Positions 10,089 to 19,632 of a DNA stretch of 64,000 nt are shown here, one piece after another. Positions within the stretch are counted from its first letter, which is position 1, and each line of letters begins with the position of its first letter. Origin of the DNA: Porpolomopsis calyptriformis (taxonomy: Eukaryota > Basidiomycota > Agaricomycetes > Agaricales > Hygrophoraceae); contig OX621164.1 in NCBI GenBank assembly GCA_951640195.1, positions 1,035,098 to 1,099,097 on the forward strand, in the 5' to 3' direction. The notes under the pieces were generated by a model. The model made no database searches. It saw only the letters and a list, made by a program, of their open reading frames with translations, and was not told where the DNA came from. The position numbers were made by a program, and so were the translations under genes.

Positions 10089-10454
10089 TGTCACAGACAC
10101 TTTTTTCCTTTTTCTTTTAGTTATACCTGATTAGTCTTTATTCCGTTTACCCTTCTGCTTCACTGCTTTATATATAGAGACTAGTCACATGTACCTTCTT
10201 TCCAACTTTCACGAGTCACATTCCGTTTCCGCTATTCTTTTCGTGACTCTTTACAAGTCACATTCCGTATTCCGCTTTGTAATCATCCATATGACTGACT
10301 CATGCTGACTCAGGTAGTTAGTATATAAAACCTGATCTCTAGTCAGTAGGTTAAGTTCGATTCCTAGTTAGCTCCCTCACTCTTTGGTTGAATTCCATTT
10401 CCTCATCAGCCCCTCCAATGCGAGAAGTAAAGCCTTCGACCACCGAATCATAAC
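10089..10454 (+). repeat. 3' LTR of the plus-strand gypsy element
   Basis: Begins TGTCACAGACAC and ends AATCATAACA. It is about 366 bp, inverted relative to and clearly diverged from 8329-8696. Two TGACTCA sites (10296-10302 and 10306-10312) sit just upstream of a TATATAAAA box at about 10321-10330. This suggests a U3 of about 240 bp and transcription starting near 10350. Confidence 0.88.
10291..10330 (+). promoter_or_regulatory. LTR promoter: paired TGACTCA sites plus TATA box
   Basis: Two TGACTCA heptamers ten bases apart are followed within about ten bases by TATATAAAA. TGACTCA is the consensus of AP-1/Gcn4-type bZIP factors, which in fungi respond to starvation or stress. One of the two sites (TGAGTCA at 8481-8487, minus-strand LTR) is conserved in the other LTR and the second is altered by one base. 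Confidence 0.5.
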
Positions 10455-11081
10455 AGCATTACTAACCTTGGTGTCACCCTGGAAAGTGGCAAAGCCAAAA
10501 TGGGTAGATCCAGATGTGAACAACACACTCAAGGAGATGATGGCTACTATCAAGATCTTGCAGGTGAAGGTGGACACGCAAGATGGTGTCAACCGAGACC
10601 TCCATGCTTAGCTTGAGAGACAGGATAAACTGCTTGAGGGGCAGGGTAAACTGCTTGAGGGCTTAGACCAGGAGTTGAGGAAAGAAAAGGCTAGTCATGT
10701 AGGGGATATCGAAGCACTTAGACAGGTATTTTATACTCCCTCGTCCCCTCCACTACTTAGCTGACAAGCAATATGCAGGTTACGATGTTGATCACTCCAG
10801 TCCACCTTCGTGTCCTACTTGATCTTGCTCGCAACAAGATCCTTACACACCTGCACTTCAACACATGGGAGGACTTGCGACAAGGCCGCAATGTATTTCA
10901 ACAAACTGACATCATCTACCAGCAACTTGGGAATGTCTCCCATTGTCCCACCTGGGATGCAATTGAGTTTCTCTGTTCCTACAACAATGTACAGCGGAAT
11001 GGCAATGCTGCTGCACACAGGGCCCAGCAGGAAGGGATCAGGAATGCCGTGTTGACAAGGCTACTGGAGTCGCGTGAATGA
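10455..11081 (+). pseudogene. Remnant of a hypothetical gene flanking the LTR
   Basis: The frame leaving the LTR reads a short alpha-helical segment with heptads (LKEMMATIKILQVKVD), hits TAG at about 10609-10611 where CAG would keep the frame, and continues with a coiled coil. A canonical intron (GTATTT...CTGAC...CAG, about 10726-10778) joins it to a second exon of about 100 aa ending at 11081 (LARNKILTHLHF...RNGNAAAH). The 5' part is absent because of the LTR. I do not recognise the family. The stop and the missing 5' end make it a pseudogene. Confidence 0.5.
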
Positions 11082-12198
11082 ATTTGCCTGGAGCAGATTT
11101 ATGAATTTACCTATGACCAGCAGATCTAGATTGTCAAACCGGCAGAATTTCTCTTGCCAAGAATAAAATACTTGTATTGTATTTGTGAGTGATGAATGAG
11201 TATCTCGAGCACTATAAGAAAAAAGACATTGAGACGGACCATCCAGTTCTTTCGCTATTCGCAGAGTTGATTGCAGAGCACTAACAGCAGTGGAACAGGC
11301 CCGCTTCAACCTCCCCTTATTGACTTTGATCGAGTAGAGCGAAACATTGAGGGAGGCTTTGATGGTGTAGATCAGGCGCGCGAAAGGTGTGGTCATTTCT
11401 TTTTGGGATTTAGCACCTGCTGTGCCTTGAGGCGAAAGAGGGTTGTGCTTTTGAATAGTAAGGTGAAGGGGATTCTATGGTGAAGAAGTAATAGGTGAAG
11501 ACGAATGAAGCAGCTTTTACAGATAAAAGTACCAAAGCTTCGGAAGATGAGCTAAAGATGAGTCAAAAGTTTGGCGAGCACTCATCGTCATGGAAAGAGA
11601 CATAACGCTCTTTGATGAAGAATCGATGATACGATTTGAACAAATCTCCTCTAGAAATTTATTCACCAGCCAGGGCATTGTCGAGGAAAATATGAGTGCA
11701 CGGAAAGCTTTCTCATGACGCGAATTTCTAACGAAGGGGTCGACAAGATGAAATTTGGCCAGTTACTTTGACACTGCCTCGTATTTTCCTCGTTATTCAT
11801 GTTCGCATATTACTGCTGAGAGTGCGAGGGTTACATGCGAAGCTTCTTTTCCATTTCTCGACGAATGTCCGTCCGAGAAACTTCCATCCCTGAGAGAAGG
11901 GGGTTGAGTATACGAAACAACGTTAAAAACACAACGCACCTCCAAATACATCTGCTGGTTCTATTATCTCATCACGTCCCATCAAAATGTCAAGGCGAAG
12001 GTTGGATTGGGGCATAGCGGTCAAGGGCGAGTTCTGCCAGGACAGCGTAAACTGGACGGGTTGGAAGAGGTAAATAAATACCCACGAGCGAGACAATCTT
12101 CCGCTCCATGAGCTGTCGTATAGGCGCATGCATGCCATAGATATTGCGTTGGATGGTCAACTTGAGATTGTCCTGGGTTTCTTGCCACTAAACAGAAA
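11082..12198. other. Intergenic, no gene supported
   Basis: Only short overlapping frames on both strands, none with recognisable domains. No clear repeat or LTR end is visible. It separates the transposon block from the first housekeeping gene. Confidence 0.5.
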
Positions 12199-12455
12199 AT
12201 GATCCTATGCGACGAGAAAGCTCTGGCAATTACACACGTTTTCTATGCGCTGTTGAAACCCGTCGTCCGTCCTGATCTCATTAGCCAGACTGCGATGACC
12301 ATATTGGAGATCATCATGCAAGCCAAGACTCCCCGCGGTGTCTCTAAGCGACGCTGACTTTGGGCCGATGGCTGGTACGATGCGAAGAGATGGTTCCTAG
12401 ATGCCCTTGTGAGTCCATCCACAAGAAACGAGTTCAAGGACACGCACCATGGTGG
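12199..12455 (+). pseudogene. Short coding remnant of unknown family
   Basis: A frame from ATG at about 12199 reads 53 aa of normal-looking protein (ALAITHVFYALLKPVVRPDL). After an in-frame TGA it continues in the same frame as LWADGWYDAKRWFLDALVSP. The stop follows arginine codons and could come from CGA to TGA. Too little remains to assign a family. Confidence 0.3.
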
Positions 12456-12655
12456 AATACGTAAGTGACTAGCAGGGTAACGCGTGACTCAGGTATCAAA
12501 GGTTCGTCGACCCCGCGTTCTTATCCTTCGTCTCCTCCGTCTTGCATTCCGTCTCTCTGTTTCTCCATTCCCCTGCGTATCATCCAACACATCTGCTATC
12601 AAGTTCCAGTACTCATATCAGTCTTTTTCTAACCGTTCGATATTTCCAATCACCC

Positions 12656-15239
12656 ATGACCAGTCGACAGACCAGAACACCCAGCATTCCTATACCCCGT
12701 AGTACATCTGCGACCCCCGGTCGCCCCTTCTCAGCCATTGTAAGGCCTCGAATTTCTGGTACTTCAGTCCATCGAGCAGATGATTACCGGAGTCTCAGTG
12801 TCGCCGGCATGCGTCCTACCAGTAGTCTTGCCACCCCCTCCCTAATAAGGCCCACCCCCCGACCTTTGATCCATACCTCTGGCATGTCTAACAGAACCTC
12901 ACCCCGTTCTCTGACCGTCTTCGAGCCCAGAGTCATCCGAGCCGAAACGTCTCGTGGCGCCGACAACGCATGCCTCCCCTCTACTTCCACTTCCCCCTCT
13001 CGTACTCGTAGGTCTACTGGTGCCGAGCTCAAGGCACCTAATCCTCAATGGACATCCGTCGGTCGTGGCCCAATAACGCCGCCTCCCTCAAACACATTTC
13101 CTCGGCCCGCCTACCTCGAACATTCAGCGCTGAGGCATCTGCTCCAGACAGATCCTCCTCCTAGTCTCCCTCCTTTTCGGACAGGTGGAGAGCCTGTTAT
13201 AAGACCGCGAGCACCATCCCCCCAGATAGATAGTGATGACGAGAGTAATGTCAGTCCCCCTCGGGAATCTCCCCCTGCTTCCGTGTTTTCGCACTACCCA
13301 GTCTTGAGACTGCCAACGCGTTGGTGTGACAAATTCCGCCATCCTTCCTTGTCCCTTTCCAATGATGGCCGCGAGTTAACATATCAAGGTTTGTTCCGTG
13401 TCCTTTGTTGCCGCCAAAAATATCTTTTTTATCAATTCCACAGGTCAACCAGGTGCCGGGGACAAGGACCCTGCCGCAGCTCGGTCACTCCAACCAATTC
13501 CTCCCGCTTGTGGTATTTATTATTATGAAGCGGAGATTGTCAGCAAAGGCCAAAGAGGGTGAGTGGATACTTTTGATGGTTGAATCTATTCCTATCACCA
13601 TTCCCTTCATAGGCACATCAGTATTGGGTACGACGCTCAGACATGCCTCTGATGATAACTATTCATTATCTATATTCAGGCTTGCCAGTGCTGAAGTCAA
13701 ACTGACTCGTCTTCCTGGGTGGGAAAAGAATTCGTGGGGATACTATGGTGACGATGGATCATGTTTCGCTGGCGAGAAGATTGGCACACCGTATGGGCCA
13801 ATGTTTGGAAGTAAGTTTCCTCTTCGTGCGCTCTATTCTAATGTCCATGGGTGAATAACTTTCGTAGCCGGAGATATCATCGGCTGCGGTATTGACTTCA
13901 GTTTGAACCGAGCCTTTTTCACCAAGAACGGCACGCTTATTGGTAAGTATGTTGAAAATTAATCAGCCACTACCAAACAATATGGTTTTCAGGTCATGTC
14001 TTTGAAAACGTCGGGAGAGATGTCGAGATCTACGCTTCAGTTGGGCTTCGGCATGGTGGTGAAGCTGTGCGGGTCAACTTTGGGCAAGACCCATTCAAAT
14101 TTGATATCGAGTACCACGTGCAGCAACAACGGAACCAAACGTGGGCGGACATTCAATCGACACCTCTGGAAAAGTTGTTCGCAGAAAAGAACGCAGGCGT
14201 CAAGACTGGAAAGGCCCAGCCCATTTCTGAAGAGAGCCTGAAACGCCCGATAGATCGGCTGGTGCTCTCGTATCTTTCCCATCATGGTTATGTGAAAACG
14301 GCTCGTGCGTTCCGTGTCCAATCCGAGAAACGAGGCAATTTTGGAAGGGAACTTCAGTCTTTTTCTAATGTCACGTCCTCTGCTGAAGACCACGCCATGG
14401 ATATCGACGATGGTCCACAAAGAGACTCAGATCCCGGGATGCGGGAAGGCGACATCGAGCTCCGCACGCGAATTGTGAATTCAGTAATCGCGGGGGACAT
14501 TGATACTGTCCTGGCGGAGACGCAGGCATACTACCCTACAGTATTGGAGAGAGAAGAAGGGTTGATGCTGTTCAAATTGCGGTGCAGGAAGTTTGTGGAA
14601 TTAGTTTTGGACGCGGCTGAGATGGAGAAACGGATAAAGCCCGAGGAGCAGACGACTGATGAAGAAGAGCGGTCGGACAGGATGGACGTGGATGATGGTA
14701 TCCTGTCGTCCTTGCCGTTCATGAACACGAATGGGTATACGGGCAGTGCTGCTATACCTATTCGAGGGAAACGAAAGCAGGCTGCCTCGCCAGCGAGAAA
14801 GTGGTCGGCCGCAGCCCTTGCACTATATGAAAATGCACTGAAGAAAGCCATTTCATATGGGCAAGCATTGGACGCCGACTATAAGTCTGATAGAAGACCA
14901 GAGGTGCAATCACTCTTTACGCGGACATTTTCGACCGTAAAATGCTACGATCCGATAGAGGCAGGTGGGGATACGGCTGAAGTGGCAGGGCATGAAGCGA
15001 GGGTGGCTCTTGGAAACGAGCTCAATCAGGCCATCCTGAGTGAGCGTCTGACGCGTTACGAATAGTCATTTATGCTAAAGTTTGACTTTTGCTTTCACAT
15101 AGGATCACAAGGACGACCTTCACTACCGGCATTGGAACAACTGTATAGACAGACCTCGGCATGTATTCTGCAACTTGGCTTGTGCGGTGTCGGGGCTGCT
15201 GCGTTTGCAGATATGCCAAAGGAATTTCTCGAGACGTAA
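12656..15239 (+). CDS. VID30: VID30/GID1 homologue (RanBPM-like SPRY-LisH-CTLH-CRA protein)
   Basis: Scaffold-type subunit of the GID/CTLH ubiquitin ligase, which in yeast degrades gluconeogenic enzymes. Predicted exons: 12656-13388, 13444-13558, 13613-13627 (15-nt microexon), 13680-13810, 13868-13942, 13993-15039 and 15103-15239. A low-complexity S/T/P-rich N-terminus of about 240 aa precedes a SPRY domain (YYYEAEIVSKGQRG, RLPGWEKNSWGYYGDDG, GCGIDFSLNRAFFTKNG). Then come LisH (DRLVLSYLSHHGYVKTARAF), CTLH (RTRIVNSVIAGDIDTVL) and CRA with a C-terminus GRPSLPALEQLYRQTS reached only through the last intron. An upstream in-frame ATG at 12542 exists; 12656 has the better context. Domain order is complete, so identity is firm. 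Confidence 0.9.
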
Positions 15240-15528
15240 TCCCCGTTGGACAGAGACGCCTCATCTCTAATCTGTAATAATGTTGGCCGGATCCAGCGGA
15301 ACCTGTTAGCACGTTCTGCTCGTCCAGTAGGAACCCGTAATCGCTAGTTGGCATGTAAGAGAGATGTGTGAAATATCTTTGAGTAATCCCCACTCTAGCT
15401 GTGATGGTCTTGCGAACTTGGAGTGTTCTAAGCAGTGCACGGAGGTCCCGGTTGAGTTGCGAGTATGGATACATGATGATTGTGCTTCTACGAGGAGAAA
15501 GATATATCGAGGGATAAAATATCATGCA

Positions 15529-16001
15529 TCATGAGCCGACTGTGAACGACTCTCCGCAACCACATGCATCCTTGATATTAGGGTTCTTGAATGCGAACCT
15601 CGAGCTGCCCGGACATATCAATCAACGATACCACTCGGGGGATGGATACAAACGGCCAATGAATCCTCACCTCAACGGATCTTCCTTCCAGTCCATCTCA
15701 CTCCCGATGATCGAAAACAACGCCTTGCTCTCTATGAGCACCCGCACACCGTCCTGCTCCACCACCTCGTCGAATTTCTCCGGCCGGTCTACGTAGTCTA
15801 GGTGATAGGAGAGTCCCGCGCAGCCTTTATTCCGCACGCCGATACGGATGAGCTGTGGCGTTGACCCGTTCAGAAGTGATTTGAGTTGCTTCACCGCGGT
15901 GGGTGTCTTTTGAGCCAATGGAATGTGAGGAGCGCAGCAAGTTGGACGAAGGAGGAAATAGGACGTACAATTGTTAGAGCGGCCTTGGCGGCGCGCAGCA
16001 T
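15529..16001 (-). CDS. ISA1: A-type iron-sulfur assembly protein ISA1
   Basis: Mitochondrial A-type carrier needed for maturation of [4Fe-4S] proteins. Predicted exons on the minus strand: 16001-15969 (MLRAAKAALTI, a plausible targeting sequence), 15906-15671 and 15604-15529. The core shows TPTAVKQLKSLL, then IRIGVRNKGCAGLSYHLDY with the first conserved cysteine. The last exon gives NPNIKDACGCGESFTV with the CGC pair that completes the three-cysteine cluster site. A shorter model starting at the internal ATG at 15918 is possible but would lose the presequence. It lies tail to tail with VID30, 289 bp apart. Confidence 0.88.
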
Positions 16002-16372
16002 TGGTTGCAGTTCCTTAGCGATTGATGTGGGGGGAAGCTATTTAATGGTGATGACAAAATCAAAGCACGGTTTGTGGTGACCGTGACCGTGACCGCAAGT
16101 CGGAAAAGACCGGCTGTCAGTTTTCCCACGATTGCCGAGATATTTTCTACCTTATATGGTAATGTTTGTGACATAAATGTATTACTATTAAAGGAAATAA
16201 AATAGCCAAACATCAACAAATAAACCGGGGACACTTTCCTGAAATAACTTTTGTAACAATATTTATTCTAGTTACATACTCATCAAGAATTTCCGAGTCC
16301 ATAGCGGTAGTACAGAGAAAGGAAAGGTAAAAAGGAATAAAAATGTCTTCAAATTCATAATCAAAGTGGACT

Positions 16373-18336
16373 TCACGCGTCTTGAACATAATTGCCTGCA
16401 CGCCCTCACGTCAATTCAAACAGAGTGGGAAAATATAGAAGCATACCAGGAAACACTCCTTTTTCACCCCTGAGTTTTCCCGTCCACCAGTCCTCAGTAC
16501 TGGCCGTTCTCTCGACGATTTCAATCCGATCACCAACTTTGAAGGATAAATCACCATCCGCCTTTTACACCACCAGGTGACACCAAAAAAAAAATCAATT
16601 TCTTTCATGGGAAAAAAACACCAGACAAAGGATTACCTGCGCGGAAAAGTCGTACAAAGCAACAACGTATTGCACCTTAGGCTTGGACTTTAACGGCGGA
16701 GGCGGCGGAGGGGGTCTTTTCGCCGCTGCCACGGCAGCCGCGCCATTTGCAATACTTGCACTGTAAGGGGGAGGGGCATTGCGAGAGGCGATGGACGAAG
16801 GTGGTGGTGGTGGCGCTTTTTTGATAAACGACGGGGCTGCAGGTGGAGTGGAGCGAATGGATGGGGTGCTTGCGCTGGAAACTGATCGGCTGAGTCCAGA
16901 TGGGCTGTTAGCGTTGTTGGCTCGAGCAGCCTGGACCAGTTTCGCTAGAGAACGAGAAGGAAATAAAGATGGGCGATCGAGCGGCATGCAGAGCATTCAC
17001 GTACAAGATGAAATGATCCGCTTAACGATATTGAGATCCTCGATTGCCTGCCACGCGTCCGTCCGCTTATTTTGATAGTCACTCTGGATTGTATCTCCGG
17101 TTAAGTTTGAGATATCGAACTTCCCGTCTTCCGCAAAATTATTCATCTTTTCAAGAAGAAGGTAGAAGATATTTAATCTGAGGACATCAAGTGGTAATTA
17201 GTTCGAGACATGCTTGGATTGAAAATAGGGGAAAATCAGTAAGAGGGGTGTACGTACTGCATATAGAAAAAGGACTGGAACAGCGGGTCGATAAACTGGG
17301 TAGCAAGCACCATAAATCGTGGTAAATCCGTCTTCATCGCGTTGTTGATATTATCGTACTCGTTGGTAGCGATTTCAAAATCTTGTTCCAGCTGAGGAGC
17401 AGACGGACTCAAAATGATGGATAGGTGAAAGACAACAAAAGAATGCACCTTGAATAAATTTTTCTCGTCGCCCAGGGACTTTTCTTTCTTATCGCGCAGC
17501 TTCGTTAAAGAGTTATTGAATCGATCGTAATCTTGCAGCTGAATGAAGCGTGTTCATCCGAATAATAGAAAAGTCAGTCTGAGTGGTAAATAAGGTTGCA
17601 TCGGAACTGAGAAAACCCGTACCTTGTGATCCCTCTTTGTGATGCTTTTCCTGATCATCTTTAATATACCCTGCAACTCTTTCATAGGGCCAATAATCCT
17701 ACTCTCGATAAGATCAATTTCTGGCGCCACGGAGGAACGCAATTCTTCTTGAATGGTCAAGAATTTATCCACGTTTCGAATGGTGCGAGCCGAGTCAGGG
17801 TTTTTGCGTACGAGATCGAACTCGCCGGAGATAGGAGTGAAAACTGTACAAAAGTGATTGGAAAATCCCACACCGGCACTGAAAAGGGCTGTGAAGAGAA
17901 TTGGCCGACAGAATAGTGAAGATATATGGTAGGCCGTGGGAGGAAACGTGTCGGCAAGGGGGAAAGTACGTGAGTGAAAGTTGAAAGGCGGGTGAAGACT
18001 GTATGATAAGACGCACTGATCACAGCCTCTACGAAAGATTTCGTATCTTTGAGGAATTTCTCGGTAGAAGTCTCCAGAGTGGAAAAATGACGTTTATAAT
18101 CTTCAAATTCTGGATCCGTGGATTCTATTTAGGAGTATTTCAAGTCAAGATGGTTCAAAGCAGTTAGCACAGCGATGCGTTGTCAATGCCGGGCATGAAT
18201 CTTACTCTTTGCGAGGCCAACCTTGGAAGCAACATTGTGCGGAGTCCTTGAAAGTTGATACCGAAATGAGTGCAAGATTAAGAAATTGAGAAAATTCCTC
18301 GATTCACCGCTTGAAGCCTTTGATCATGCCCTTCAT
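16373..18336 (-). CDS. HOB1: BAR-SH3 protein, HOB1/RVS167-like amphiphysin
   Basis: Membrane-curving adaptor acting in endocytosis and actin patches. The minus-strand model starts at 18336 (MKGMIKGFKR) and has about ten exons; intron limits include 18307-18247, 18205-18125, 18017-17889, 17622-17539, 17448-17392, 17257-17178, 17004-16945, 16636-16562 and 16446-16396. The N-terminal BAR domain covers STDPEFEDYKRHF, PDSARTIRNVDKFL and TDLPRFMVLATQFIDPLFQSF. A linker rich in Ser, Ala and polyproline (PPPPPPPLKSK) follows, then a C-terminal SH3 domain (YVVALYDFSAQADGDLSF, DWWTGKLRGEKGVFPGNYV). The SH3 domain separates it from RVS161/HOB3, which lacks one. Confidence 0.9.
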
Positions 18337-18457
18337 GATGTTAACGTCGTCGCCGTCGCCGTCGCGCTAGACCTAGCGCCTATGCGATCCGTCGTTTGAT
18401 CAAAATGAAGCCAGTGCTGATTATATAAGCATCTCATCTCTGTCAGTTCCGACGACG
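18337..18457. promoter_or_regulatory. Very short divergent promoter between HOB1 and SDO1
   Basis: The two start codons face away from each other with only 121 bp between them. The stretch holds a GTCGTCGCCGTCGCC repeat and a TATATAAG at about 18423. Both genes must take their core promoters from this stretch or from each other's 5' exons. Confidence 0.55.
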
Positions 18458-19543
18458 ATGCCAATACAACAACCATCCAATCAGATCAAGTGATGCCTGT
18501 TCGCGCTCTCCGTCTCGAAATATGTGCTACTAACCGTCCCCGCTCGCAGACTCACGAATGTCTCCGTTGTCCGTCTCAAGAAGGGAGGCAAACGGTTCGA
18601 GGTAGTCTTCTCACATAAATACCAAATCAGCGAGATGTTTACCTTCATCTCTAGGTCGCATGTTACAAGAACAAAGTACAGGAGTGGCGGACTGGAGTGT
18701 ATGTTTTATTTACCATTACTAGCTACCTCAAACACATAACTCGTTGAATTCAGAGAAACCGACTTGGATGACGTCCTCCAGATTTCCAATGTCTTTGTAA
18801 ACGTATCGAAGGGCGAGGTAGCCAAGACTGAGGATCTTCAAAAAGCTTTCGGTACAACAGACGTTAACAACATCATCAAACAAGTCCGTAATCACGCCTT
18901 CTTACTGTTTTTTTCCTGAATAAGCTCATCTCCCACGTCCAGATCCTCAAGAAAGGCGAGCTCCAAGTCGGCGAAAAGGAACGGGATCACGACCTCACCT
19001 CCCTCCGCAAAGAAATCGCTACCCTCGTGGCCGAAAAATGTGTTGATCCAAGCACACAGCACCCTTACTCCCTAGCTGTAATCGAAAATGCCATGACAGA
19101 AGCCGGGTTCAGCGTCAAGCAAAACAAGAGTGCTAAAAGCCAGGTGCGTGCCATCCGAACCTACTTCTTCAATCAATTTCCGAACACCCCTTTCGAAAGG
19201 TATCGGAATGCGTCAAAAAGCTTCAAACCGACTCGAAGCTCCCAATCCAAAGAGCCCGTATGCGTATCCGCGTGAATCTGCCGATTAGCGACAGTGCACC
19301 GGTGCGCGAGAAAGTCCTTGAGAGCGCGGAGAAAGTCGAGGTGGATGAAGTGAGAGAAGACGAATGGAATGTGGTGAGTGCTGGTCCCTTTCGTTAATTA
19401 ACATGTTTGACCGACCCCGCGAGCAGGTGATGTTGATCGACCCGGCTCAATTCCGAGTTATTAATGAACTGCTGCAGAAGGAGTGTCGAGGTCGATCGCG
19501 TATTGAAACAATATCATTTGCCGCAACTTCGGTCGCAACTTGA
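18458..19543 (+). CDS. SDO1: Ribosome maturation protein SDO1 (SBDS)
   Basis: Acts with the GTPase EFL1 to release eIF6 from pre-60S subunits. Predicted exons: 18458-18489, 18550-18601, 18655-18698, 18754-18883, 18943-19143, 19200-19373 and 19427-19543. It opens [35 protein letters not shown] (the slash marks an intron), diagnostic for the SBDS N-terminal FYSH domain. Domain II follows ([18 protein letters not shown]). Domain III has RMRIRVNLP and [19 protein letters not shown] and a C-terminus of normal length. All three domains are present. Confidence 0.92.
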
Positions 19544-19632
19544 ACGTATCCTCTCAGAAATCGATCTTGTAGCAATTTAGGAACCATGTACACTACTTGT
19601 AATGTATAGCCGCAAGTCCTCTGTCACACCCA

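Larger units (their letters stand above)
8697..10454 (+). mobile_element. 3' part of a second gypsy element, opposite orientation
   Basis: Sequence from 8697 is homologous to the integrase tail of the minus-strand element (shared AADAFHDHLTEA) and continues to a chromodomain, an accessory ORF and an LTR at 10089-10454. The first base follows directly on the LTR end of the minus-strand copy. The simplest reading is that the minus-strand element inserted into this plus-strand copy, whose 5' part would then lie beyond the left edge of the window. The visible coding sequence has no internal stops, so this copy is better preserved than its neighbour. Confidence 0.85.

Noticed and set aside
10331..10375. 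tRNA-like T-arm (GTTCGATTCCTAG) inside the LTR
   Set aside because: No matching D-arm, anticodon arm or acceptor stem; the sequence lies in the R/U5 part of both LTRs.
15070..15525. 151-aa frame on the minus strand
   Set aside because: It is antisense to the last VID30 exon (15103-15239) and its 3' region; the plus strand gives the expected CRA-domain C-terminus.
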